A DNA stretch of 64,000 nt from Rhynochetos jubatus (Eukaryota > Chordata > Aves > Eurypygiformes > Rhynochetidae): NCBI GenBank assembly GCA_027574665.1, contig CM050655.1, forward strand, positions 9,605,170 to 9,669,169. Reading direction: 5' to 3'. Of this stretch, positions 53,048 through 64,000 are shown in pieces (position 1 is the first letter of the stretch; each line of letters begins with the position of its first letter). The position numbers and the translations under genes are program-made. A model generated the notes under the pieces. It worked only from the letters and a program-made list of their open reading frames with translations. It searched no databases and had not been told where the DNA came from.

Positions 53048-53075
53048 ATATTAAACTCTACCCTGAGTTTAATAT
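53048..53075. repeat. Perfect 11-bp inverted repeat, 6-nt loop
   Basis: ATATTAAACTC (53048-53058) and GAGTTTAATAT (53065-53075) are exact reverse complements around a 6-nt loop. Pairing does not continue cleanly outward, so it is a short hairpin, not a microRNA precursor. A POU-octamer-like GCATGAATATTAA (53042-53054) overlaps the left arm. There is no T run directly after it, so it is not a simple RNA polymerase III terminator. Confidence 0.9.
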
Positions 53076-56000
53076 GTAATCTTTAGTGAAATCTTTTTTC
53101 ACTGCTACTTTTAGGTGGAAAAACAAGCAAGCAAAAGTTATTCATGGGAATGCATGAATACTGTAATATCCTGTGGGAAAACCTCTCTGTTTCTGCCTGC
53201 CTGCTCCTTTTTTAAGGAACCTTTTCCCTCTCTCCCTACCAATAGGAATAGCAGTAAGAAGGACTTTAAAAAAGGATCAGAGTTCTCAAACTTCAATAGC
53301 TCTCAAAGCAGAAGTTTCTAAAGGTCTCAAGGGGATTATTTTAATAGGGAAAACTTGTTCTCTGTATATCCAAAATGGTTTATTAAGATCCTAGTAATTC
53401 CCTTGCTCCATGCAAGAGGAAATCTCTTCTCAGTCAATCTCCAGAAATCTGATTCAACAGCAGCACTCTCATTTTTGCAGCTTCCCATTGATACACTTCC
53501 TGACGTCTGTCATAAATCATATAATCCTAGTTGCGTGCTCCATCTTTCCACCTCCCAGGGCTCTCAGTATTTCCTTCAAGTTTTTTTTTCTTCCTTTTCA
53601 ACCTTGTGTGTGTTTTGATCAGTGAACCCAAAATTCATCTACTTTTCCTCTGGCTTCCCTGTTTCAGACACTAGTATCCCTGTCCTCTGTGTTCTTCCTT
53701 CCCTCTGAAGTCCAGAGGGACATAAGTTTTGCTTTGCAGTGGGCACGCTTTTGTCACCTTATTTACATTTTCTTGAAATCCATGTGATTTCTTTCGCTAA
53801 GAGGTTAACATATCCACAAAGCAAGCAGCAATCCTAAAACATGATATTTTGAAAATTAGGAAAAAGCAGAATGAAAATAATCAACTGATGTTTTACAGTT
53901 TCTTTAATAGCCTCTGGTCTTTTGGGTTTTTTGTAAGCTTTCTTTATGGCTACATATCCAGCTATGACAATTCCTCACTGAGTCTTAGGAGGAAAGGTGA
54001 TCAAGACAAATGAGAATGTAAAGCAGTATTCAGTCTCGTTTTTGAAGAGTAACAACTTTGCAGTCCCTGGACCTCCAAATTCTGGGTCTTTTTTACTGAT
54101 TAGAACAAAAAGCTACTCAGCTTTCAAATGAATTCACCAGGTAAGAAGAGTGCTATGGGGTCACTGGAAAGGAGGGCACCTGACTGTCTCCAGGTCAGTA
54201 ATATATAAGAGCATGAACAAAGGCAAAAAGGCTAAAGCCTAAATCGTTAAGGCTACTATAATCTGGTATTTGCAGCAGCTGTAAAATTACCTTGAAATAT
54301 TGTTCTATCTGTATGGTTGTGGAAAATCCTATTTGTTTAAAGAGAAACAAACTGATAAAAATAGTGGGGGATTTTAGGATAAAAAGCAACAAACATCAGT
54401 CATAGAGAATGGTAATCCTTTTATTTGCTTTTATACCATCTTCTGGAGTTCTTTACCAGAAATATGAACTTATGTAAAAGTGATAATTCTCTATTGAATT
54501 TTAGAAAGGTATTTCCCTCCATAAAAGTAGCTGAAAACAAATTTATTCTGCAGCATCTGGTAGTGAGGACAAAAAAATGTTCTCCCGAGTTTCAGTTACT
54601 CTGTCATACTTGTATGGCTGTTGTATTGTACGTGACCTTATTCAGGGTGCTTTCTGAATATGTAATTCCATGGAGACTTTAGCCTCTTGGAAAACTCTTG
54701 AATAACTCCTAAGTAATTTTTCCTTCCTTCTCCCTTGACCTTTTCAGTGTACTGTTGCACATGATCTTCTTCAGTTGTGAGGGCAGGATAAAAGTCTCCA
54801 GCTTATTTTGCAGGAAAACTTCATTCAGTCCACAGCCTGTTCCACAGAGCAGATAATATGGTTTGTAGGACCCCACTGTAAGCCAGTTCAGTGAACTGAT
54901 GCAGACTGGTTGCTTTCCCCAGAGATCAGGGTTATGCCGTGGCCATAAAACCCATTATGCTGCAGAGGTGGAAGAGGATTATAGTAGGTCTGAGGCTGCT
55001 CAGGGAAGGGTGGAAAACCTTAAACTACCTTTTGCTGTGAGAGGTTACTAGCTCTAGCTTCCTTCTGTTTCCTGTCAGAATTGTTTTGCATAGCTTGTTT
55101 CTCCGAGAGGCATTTACAGTAGATTTAAAATGCAACTAGGATGCAATCTTTTAAGGAGATGCAAACAGCACCTCAAATTCTCTGAGGGTGTTTTGACCCA
55201 AAGAGCAAACCTATTTTCTCCTCAATTGACTCAGTAATGAAAGGATGAAATACTGGAAACGTTTATTAGCTGCTAGGTGAACTGGAGAGAGACAAGTACT
55301 TTGGTGTGGTCTCAAGTCTTTATCAATTAGTAAACGCAGATGTCAGAGACACCCAACAATATGAATCCTGTACCAGCAGCAGCGCAGTTCATGCTGCTTG
55401 CCTGGCTTTCTGCAACTTAAGCAAGTTCTCTGCATGTTGGCTTGGCAAGAGGTAATATTTAAAAAAAAAAACATTACTGTTAAATCGATGCTATTGAAAG
55501 ATTGGTCTTCTCAAAAGTGTTAATAACTCATCAAAGCGCATTACAAGGTGGCTGGTTTAAGAGGCATTTGAATGTGAAATTAAAGTTTGATTCTGCGAGT
55601 ATAACACAATATTTGCGTTTGTCAGAGATGAATTGCAAACAACATTTTGCTTGCTTACAGTGTTGCTTACAGCAGTTTCAAGTTGGCATGCTCAGACAAG
55701 CAAGGTGAATGAGAAGATAAATTTGCAAAGCTTACAGCTTGGTCAAGTGGTGTAGCTCTGCCTTTCTGTCCTTTTCCCTGTTTTGTGAAGTGACAGTCAG
55801 AAAGCATAACAGTTTTCCATGCATCGTACTTGTAAGTAAATCTTCTTAGCTTGTTGGGCTATCCCAGTAGCTGAATGCTGGCACCAGCACAAATCCTTTC
55901 AGTGCTAACAGGATCTATCAGAAAATACATATGAATAGTGGTAAAAGACCACATATCTCCTAATCCAAGCTGAAATCATGAGTAGGACCTTGTTGTTGTT

Positions 56001-59000
56001 TTGTTAAATAGTTTCCTTCCACTTGAATTTGAGATACCCACTGCACTTCTGTGACAAGACATGTCTTGGAAAATTTCCAGCAGAACTTTCACAGCTGAAT
56101 GTTGTTCCTGCAGCTGGGGTATATGTCTGACCCCTACAGTAAGCTTGATATAAGGAACTACTCATTACTCAACTATTTCACAGGCACGTTTTGCTTTACA
56201 CGTTTACTTCACTGTATGCCTTTCCATAGGCTTGTTCTGTGCTGCTGGGGTAGCATGCTTACATAGGAGCCTGCAGGACTGCTGGCTCCCCTTGCAGAAC
56301 CAGCTTGTGTTTCATCACTTGCACAGTACCTTCTAGCAATTCTGTGTCAGTCTGAGCAGGTTTCTGGCCACCACATGCCCATGGACAATGCTATTCGTTG
56401 TCATCTGTTTATTCATCTATCTACCAGGATAATCCTGAGATTAGGGTATGTGAGAACATGGTTAGCACTGCTGTGTAGAAACTAGGTGTATTGGTGGGAC
56501 ACTTACCTCAGAGAAATACCAAAGCAAGACCATTAATCTTTCAGTTGGGATGCAAACCCTGGATCTAGGTGTTCTTTTCTATTGCCTGGAAGAGAGACAT
56601 GTGAACCACTGATGCCAGAGATTGTGCACGCTGTGCCTTATGTTCTTATTTTCTTCCCTGTGTTCTGATATTCACTGCCGAGTAAGTGAATATAGAGATA
56701 AATGCATCATTATTCAGCCTATTGAACATCACATCTGTAGTTCATTAGCATCCAAATGCCTTTAAGCTGACTGTCTCCTTGGTCACACTGCTCTGGAGTT
56801 TACAGGATGAAAGTACCAAAAGTTCAGAAATAACAGGTTGCATTGTTGCTGAAGGGAATCTGTGATTAGTAGAGGTTTGCATGTATACTGTATAGAGGAA
56901 ATAAAAAATGGAAAGGATTTTTCTCTTGATTATTCAAGTGTATTCACTATAAAAAATAATAATAATTAGACAAAATTTGTTGGAGAACATGAGGCAATTT
57001 ATTCATAGTCTTCATATATTTTGCAGAGCTTTGTTTATAAGTGGGTACTTAAGAAAGAGGTTATGAAATCTAATAATTGCCAGGCTGGTCTCTTTTGAGG
57101 AGTCAGTTTGAACTGGAGTGAGGTAAGGGAAAGGATTCTTGCTAACTTTTCCCTCTCAAATTTTGAGCTATGTCAGGCTGGGGTTGAAATATGGATGGAC
57201 TCCCAAAGAAGAGAATGGTATAGCATGACTGCTTTTTGGTTAGCAGATGTATCATTCTGCATTGAGTAAAGCGTAACCGAAGTGAACACTTTTTTATTGG
57301 GACCTGTACTTGTTCAGTAATGGGCTAACAGGAGATGGTGCAGGGTGAGAGAGAAGTGCTCAGTGTGGATGCCTGAGCCTAGGCTAGCTGGGGTGCTGTG
57401 CCTCAGAAAAGGATGTGCGTTAGCAGGTTGGTCTGAGAGAATTTCTTTAGTCCTGTTCTCCCCTGGTGGCGGCATCGTAAGAGATTCACTCAGCGATAGA
57501 AAAATATGATAACCAAATGGTGCAAAGAAATAAAAGCTGCTGTCCACTCAAAATAAAAAGGTCATTAGGATCATGAAAAAACCTTTGCTGGAGCCATTTG
57601 CATTGTCAGCTCTTTTCGTGAAAATCGCAGACTGCAAAACTTGGAGGCAACCCAGCCCAGCACCTCTGATATGTACCTTCACAAATGAGGGTAAGCCTGG
57701 AAAAAATCAAGCTATTAAAGTGTCTGAACTCTTGCCCCATGGAAAATTTGATTCTCAGTCTCCTGTGGTGAAAGAGCAGAGGAAGCATCTGATGGATCTG
57801 AGACAGGGGGTGGGAAGCAACCAGGGGCTGCAACCTGCCAGGTCCACCATGGCAGATACCCACATGCAGGCATGGTTGAAGGATCTCTGTTTCATCCTCT
57901 GGGTTGCTGACTCAGGTTCTGGCAGCTCATACAGCCAGCTTAATCTGCAACGGGAATATAACTAGGACCTGCCAGCTTAGCCTGTAAGGGGAGCGCAGCA
58001 CGGGCTCTCCATCTCACTCAGCTGAATGGTTTATGCTTTGCCTGGTTGCACTGCTGGGGCACTCTGTCATTTTTCAGCTTGCTGAACGCAGATATAAGTA
58101 ATGTATATGTTTCAGGCCTGCCACTGCCCAAGGTTATTTATGAATTAACATTTTCCTTTATCATTAGGTAAAAGTAGTTTAAGTGAATCCATATTGAATG
58201 CATAAATCTGCCAACCCCACTCAAATAGAAGACAGCAGTTGGAAAATAGCATGCCAATGTAGGCAAATTTCAGAGAAAATGTTCTTTCTATCCTTATGGC
58301 CTAGGGTGAACATGATTTGAAGGCTCATTTCTGATGCAGTGGTACAGTGTCAGAGCCTCTTCTTTAAACAAAACCTCTGGATATCAAAGTCTGCTGTGGG
58401 TATCAGTCAGTGGTGTAGGAGAGTATCTACACAGCCTGCAGATGCCTGGGTTGCAGTCTAGCTGTTTGCTCCAAGGTAATGGCAGGGAATGAGTTAGCCA
58501 CCTCATTTTCAGATGTGCTCAGCATCCTCACTTCACCTGAGGTCAAAAGATGCTGTGGGTTTCTAGCACCTCGTGATGAATGTCTCTTGTAGCAAGAAGA
58601 CATTTGTCTGTTTTAGAGCAACACAGTTTAATTAGTGTCCTAGTCTGCAAGGCCTCAGGCTTCACAACTAGAAGAGTCAACATGCTGAAAATCAGGACTG
58701 TGGGACATCAGAGCAGTGAGATGTTTGGAGAAAAGAGGGATGCTGGACTGAAGTTCCTAACAAGGCTTTTATGGAACCAGTCTCCTCAGGTCTGCTGTTA
58801 GATCACACTTGTAGTCCTATGGCCTGTGCAGGTCATGGCAGCAAGCCCCAACTCCCAAGGGAAGGGAGGTGCTGCCTTCACCCAGCAAGTCACATGGTAA
58901 GTATATTTGTTATCAAGGCTCAGCTGCATTTTTAAAGCTAAATCATCTGGAGGGCTGGGAGTCTGCTGCCCCCTACACTAATGGGGTAGTGTTCAGAGTG

Positions 59001-60593
59001 GGGCCATCCCACAGACTCCACTTCTGCTTGAAGGAATATCAGTATGGCACAAAATCTGCTGGTTTTCGTAAGGAGGCTGGAGACCTAGCTGGCAACAGCC
59101 TCTCTGAATACTGCTTGAGCTACATCCAGGCTTGGGCTTTCTCCCCTGTATGACCTGTAACCCCTTCAGGCTAGTCTCATCCTGGCCAGCTGGCTGACAG
59201 CTCTAGGGCCTCTGTCATGGCCTCTGGCCTGTTCTGCTTCCCTTCACCTGCACAACTGCAGGGGCATATCTGGCTTGGCAGCTATTCCACTTATTAGCCT
59301 GAACATTTCTGGTTGTCACACAGTGGTGGAGGGCTTGTCCTTGCCTTTTCAGCATGCAGGAAGAGATGGCTTTGTGACAGAAGGAAGAGCTTTTTGTGAC
59401 TTTGTAATGTGCCTAGGAAAGGGCTCCAGCCAACTGCAGTCCAAGAAGTGATTCTTGTGCTGATAGAAAGCTTTCCATAGTTAGCTGGTTATAGAACCTT
59501 CAGGCAGAGACTGAAACATTCCAAGAAATTTAATTTCTAAAGGCTCTCTGTATCAAATATGTCAAATTTTACTTTGATAGAAGGCATTCTCTCCTGCTTG
59601 TCTTACTGCCTCAAAATGCTGCGTGCCAGCCCAAGCCACATCCAACATACGCACTGATTTCTGCTTCCAGATGAAGGAATCTGATGGGCCTGGAGTCCAG
59701 CTGACCGTTTACAACAAACACTCGTTTTGATGAGACAGTCCTTTTTCTTCCTAAAGCACTTACAAATTTAGTAGGTGAGAGAGAAAGGCAAAGATAGTGT
59801 TGTAATTTATTATTCCCATTCTGTAGATAGGGAACAGAAACCCAGGCTGTATTTATGCCATCTTTTGAGAAGCAGACCTACTACAACCTGCAAATCCAGA
59901 TTTACTGTCTGTCTAGACAACTGAAAATGAGTCTCCTATGCTGACTAAAGGCTTCTCTCCAGTGCATGTAGTATATATACCCAAAAGTACCTGGCAGCCT
60001 GGCTCAGTATGCCAGAAGCACACAACCAATATGCCATTTGCAGAACTTTGGATGTAACCAGACTTCTGCAGCCTGTGTGAAATAGTTTCTACGATGTGCT
60101 GGCTGCCTGCATAGTATCTCCAAGAAGAGGAGGTGACTGGATCAGGTTGTACACTGTCCCCAAACCGGGCTGTCTGTAGCCCAAACCTTGTCACAGAGAT
60201 TATGTAGTTTGTTCAAAATGGATTTAAGATCCTCTGTCCTCAGAATGTAAATTCATTGTTTTAGTAAAAGGCTTTTATTTCATCTCCATAATCTCAGCTA
60301 CATCCCTTGAGCAGCTGCTTTTTACTTAGATGTACCTTAACACCATGACAGTCCACAAGTTTGGAGGCTATTAATGCAGGCAGGTAAATTGAGTGTGTCT
60401 CCTTCACGGCACAGTTACCTCCCCAGCATGTGGCAGTGAGGGAATGCTGTTACTCCGAGCCATAATGCTGTGAAGACTTTGAGACCATCTGTTTGAAAAG
60501 TGCCTGCTTTACCTTGCTGGGCATGTTTGATGGAAGCCATCACAGCAGAGCAAGGCATTTTCAACCCATTTATCTTATTGAGTGCTGCCACTG
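53076..60593. other. Non-coding DNA, no gene recognised
   Basis: The longest frame is 130 codons at 57573-57965. It begins after ordinary AT-rich sequence, has an 85-codon frame opposite it, and contains no recognisable domain. An 11-A run lies at 55461-55471. Confidence 0.6.
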
Positions 60594-60638
60594 TTCTCCC
60601 TTTTTCTTTTTCTCTTTCATTCTCTCACTCTTTCTTTT
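60594..60638 (+). repeat. Polypyrimidine tract
   Basis: About 45 bases almost wholly C and T with two A interruptions, mostly TTTC and TCTC units. AG dinucleotides follow, but no convincing exon could be found after them. Simple low-complexity sequence is the plain reading. Confidence 0.75.
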
Positions 60639-63600
60639 GTGAAATATCAAGAAACAATATCAACAGATTGCACTAATCAAACAAGCATCTGTAGCACCTG
60701 CTTCAGCATCCATTCATGCCAGGTGCAAAAGGCGACAGGTTTGGCAATGGTAACTGTCTTGGAATGAAAGCAGGACTTGCACTTTGGGGCAAGCACAGAC
60801 AGAAAAAACAGGAAGAAAAGAGTGAGAGAAAGGGACATTTGTATCCTGCTGGCAATTTACACCTGATGCTTTCTGTGTGGCGAAGAGGAGGGCTTCATTC
60901 AGGTAATGAGTTGGGGAAAGCTAGGAGGCGGTCAGAAGGATGCACTGTGTCTCTTCTGCCCCAGAGTATTTGAGGAGATGGACGTGTGTTCAGCTGCCTG
61001 AGTACAGCACTCGTTCTGTAGCATTGGCCAGTAGGTTGCTGGTCTTGTGGCCGGTGTTTTCTGTAACTGGTGGAAGTACTGCCCAGAGCCCTGAACCGAT
61101 TTGACTTGACAAGGTACCCCAGTGGGTAGAGTTGCTACTCTGCACTTTAGTCTGTGAAGAGTTGCAGAGCTAAATGTGTGGCAGCTCTTGCAGTCTGCTC
61201 CCTCCCCACAGCAATGCTGCAGCTAGTACAAGGTGCTACAGAGACAGGTCTGTGTTTGGGAGGAGGGCAGGAGGGCTCTCCTCAACCCGGCTGTGCATCT
61301 GCCTTCTCCCGCAGGGAAGTCATAAACAAAAAAGCAGGGTTTTGCTGAATCTGTTTTGTTCTACAGAAGTGACAGCAAAGCTCTGCTGAACAGAAGTGCA
61401 AAAATGGAGGGTTTATATACATAATTTTTTTCCTAGCAACCCCAAATCAGTCTGTTATTGGGTAATTACCAGGGATGGCCAGTGAAATGACAGAAATAAG
61501 TGAGCAGATGCATTTCCCTCATAGACACGTGGTCTCACTCATGAAAGCAGTGAAGGAGATAATCTGACCAGTTCATAGCCCAGAATGGGCTATTATTACC
61601 CAAATAATCTATAACCCTGCAAAAACATGCCTTCATTCTGTAAATATGCAATGTATGATTATAAATTACAAGAGTTATACTAGGGCACTGTTGTTAGAAA
61701 CATTTTTAACTACTCCCAACTGCCCAAAAGCAAATCTGTATGCACGGACTGAATTATGTTTACATTTAAAGGCAAGAACAAACACAGTACTGCTATAACA
61801 AAATAAGACCAAACTGCATGTTAACAGAAGGACTTACTATCATCAAAGGTGCTTTATTTGAACAATTAAGATGTTTTGAAAGCAGGCTTTTGTCTCTAAA
61901 GTTTACATGTCTCAGTCTTTCTTTCCTCAGCTTTAAGGCATTTTATTAAAATGGTAAAATCTCAGATACTAAGGCAATGTGGACTCAGTTCAGCCGGGCC
62001 CTCTTTAAATGTTTTTACCTGTATGCACTGAGGAAATCCATAGATGTGTTGAATCTTAGTCTACATAGCAGGTTGGAACTAGAAGGACAAAGTGACTGGG
62101 AAAGAATGAATTAGAGACGTAACAATTCTGTCTCATCAATTTTCTCCAGAAGTGACAAGTTTATCACGGAACTCAATCCAGAAAGCAGTTGCATACACAG
62201 AGTGTCATATATCTGAGATGATGCAATCTCTTTCCCTAATGTCAGACATATACACAAGCTGTAAAGCAGCCTTCAGAGGCCAGCAAGGTTGGTCTTTTTT
62301 GAGCTCACATCAATGCATTATTCATGTGTTAGACACAGTTTAGATGGCTGTGATTGCTGTCTTACTTGGGAATCTTTTTTAAAATTTTTTTGTAAGCAGA
62401 CGAGCAATAGCCAGAGTGTCCAGCCTTTTCTTCCCCTCTCCTTTCTGTTGTTTCCTCTATTCTTCAAGCTGTGCAACTTTTTAAGCATGACATCTTGCTG
62501 AGTGAAATAAAGAATATGGTGCATAAGGAATCCCGAAAAGCAGGCAGAGCATGGTACTTGACTTTCATCTCCTGTTCACCTTCAGCAATAACTTGGATGC
62601 CATAAAAATGGTTTCCATTCCGTAAATTTGATGATGCATGATATGGAAGGGGGAAACGGTGTGAGGGGGGGAGGCAGAATGGCAGGGTGAGTAATACAGC
62701 AGCTCAAAAATATTAGAACTACTAGAAAGCCCCCTCGAGGTGGTTGTGATTTTTGAAGGAAATAGTTTACAAGGAGCAAAAAGAATTTTCAAACTGGAAA
62801 AAAAAAAAAATCCTGCTTTTAGGCTATATATTTTACAGGACTGGCAAGCAGTTTCATTAGCTACTGCAGCATTTATGTTGCATGAGTTCAGTGCTGCAGG
62901 GTTCAGGAGGCTGAGTTGAAAGCAAATGGAAAGTGCTGTGCACCTGGAAAGCTCACAGTTCTTCTAGCCTTAAGGGAGATATCACAGCATGACAGTCCAG
63001 TTTCTGTGCCAGCACAATCTTGTATGTGACTTTTACTGAATCAATTAACCGATCCACTTTGTTAGTTCCTATTCTGTAAACTAGGGATATACTCCAGTGC
63101 TTAAAAAGAAAACCTGTTATAGACTATGAGTTCCAATGCCTGCTCTTCATACACTGTGTACATCAAGGACATTATCTTTAGTATGGGCAAAGCGTATAGG
63201 AGTAAGCAAGCGTATCTGTTGCAGGGTATAGTGCCCTGATGAACTAAGTCCTGAAAGAAAGTGGTAACTATGCCAGCAGTGAGAAGTGTTTCATAAGTAA
63301 CTAATAAACATCAATGGGATTTAAATGTGTAACTCTTCCATTTACATATAGATTTCTGGTTCTGAAGACCTGACACTTAAAAAATATTTGATTTGCAAAG
63401 GCTTTGGGATTTATTTAGTTAAGGTTTTGTTGTTTGTTTTTATTTCCTCAAGACTGTGGAGTAGTTGGGGCAGTGTGAAAAGAGCAGTTAATGGTGATGG
63501 TAGGTAAAATACCTACTATGGATGAATTGTGCTTTCACTTCAAACCTGTAAAAGTAGTTGCTTAGATTGACACAGGCAGAGCTGTTATCCCTGATTGGTT

Positions 63601-64000
63601 TCATGGCTGCCTGACTGTTATTTTTCCCTGCCTGTTGCATGTCTCATCTCTACCCAGTAGAGATTTATTTTGAAATAACTTGAGCCTTATAAATGAAGGC
63701 TCATTTAAGCCTTCCTCCTTGCTTTGTTTTCCATTTTTCTTGTTTGATCTCTGAACAGGAATTTGTTGGTTGCTACAACTCATGTTCCGAAAGACAGCAC
63801 AACTCTGGTCTGTCCTGCCTGTATATTGCAGGACTGTCCTGCTAATGTAATTCCTATCAGACTTGGAAGAAATGGGCGTTGTCTGTTCTTTCTGATTATT
63901 TGAACAAGATCAGTCACAAATACCTGAGTGGGTGTGGGGCCTGGTGGGACTACTGAACACTTAATTCAGGAGCTGGTGTTGGTCACAGTCAGGCAAGGGA
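60639..64000. other. Non-coding DNA, no gene recognised
   Basis: Frames of up to 85 codons (60716-60973) without recognisable features. A 13-A run lies at 62798-62810 and a G-rich stretch near 62664-62673. The region around 61600-61900 is AT-rich with forkhead-like GTTTACA motifs and no simple repeats. This is a weak hint of regulatory DNA only. Confidence 0.6.

Noticed and set aside
57573-57965. 130-codon plus-strand open frame
   Set aside because: No recognisable protein family, no promoter or Kozak-type support that stands out, and an 85-codon frame on the opposite strand over the same span.
1-64000. CRISPR arrays, bacterial operons, proviruses, rRNA genes
   Set aside because: I saw no regularly spaced repeats, no dense same-strand gene layout, no paired long terminal repeats or viral domains, and no rRNA-like sequence.

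Overview
The window looks like non-coding nuclear DNA from a bird, or possibly another sauropsid. The best evidence is three copies of CR1, the dominant LINE of birds and other reptiles. One is a short, well-preserved, strongly 5'-truncated copy at about 46304-46545. It ends in the hallmark avian CR1 3' terminus with an ATTCTATG-type 8-bp tail repeat. Two others are much older relics of the CR1 type shared with turtles and crocodilians: a reverse-strand 3'-end fragment at about 2293-2505 and a roughly 1.1 kb decayed reverse-transcriptase segment at about 21410-22515. The rest of the sequence is AT-rich by eye, poor in CpG and sparse in repeats, as expected for a bird intergenic region or long intron.

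No protein-coding gene can be supported. The longest open frames are 128-145 codons, about what chance gives in 64 kb read in six frames. They overlap each other on opposite strands, show no recognisable domain, and carry no bacterial-style ribosome sites or operon layout. The only stretch with exon-like signals is 5275-5421: a good polypyrimidine tract and AG, 147 bp open in one frame, then a weak GT donor. I list it as a low-confidence candidate. No rRNA, functional tRNA, CRISPR array, insertion sequence or provirus was recognised.

Layout: 1-2292 non-coding; 2293-2505 old CR1 (-); 2506-21409 non-coding, with a candidate exon, an 11-bp-stem inverted repeat, a spaced direct repeat near 8.6-8.95 kb, a nested inverted repeat near 11.4 kb and C-rich tracts; 21410-22515 old CR1 (+); 22516-46303 non-coding, with poly(A) and poly(T) runs near 32 kb, a tRNA-promoter-like fragment at 38.7 kb and a G-quadruplex motif at 44.4 kb; 46304-46545 younger CR1 (+); 46546-64000 non-coding, with a perfect 11-bp-stem, 6-nt-loop inverted repeat at 53.05 kb beside homeodomain- and POU-like motifs.

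I looked for an undescribed system and did not find one I can defend. The findings are mainly transposon archaeology and DNA-structure motifs, several close to chance expectation, and I say so where that applies.
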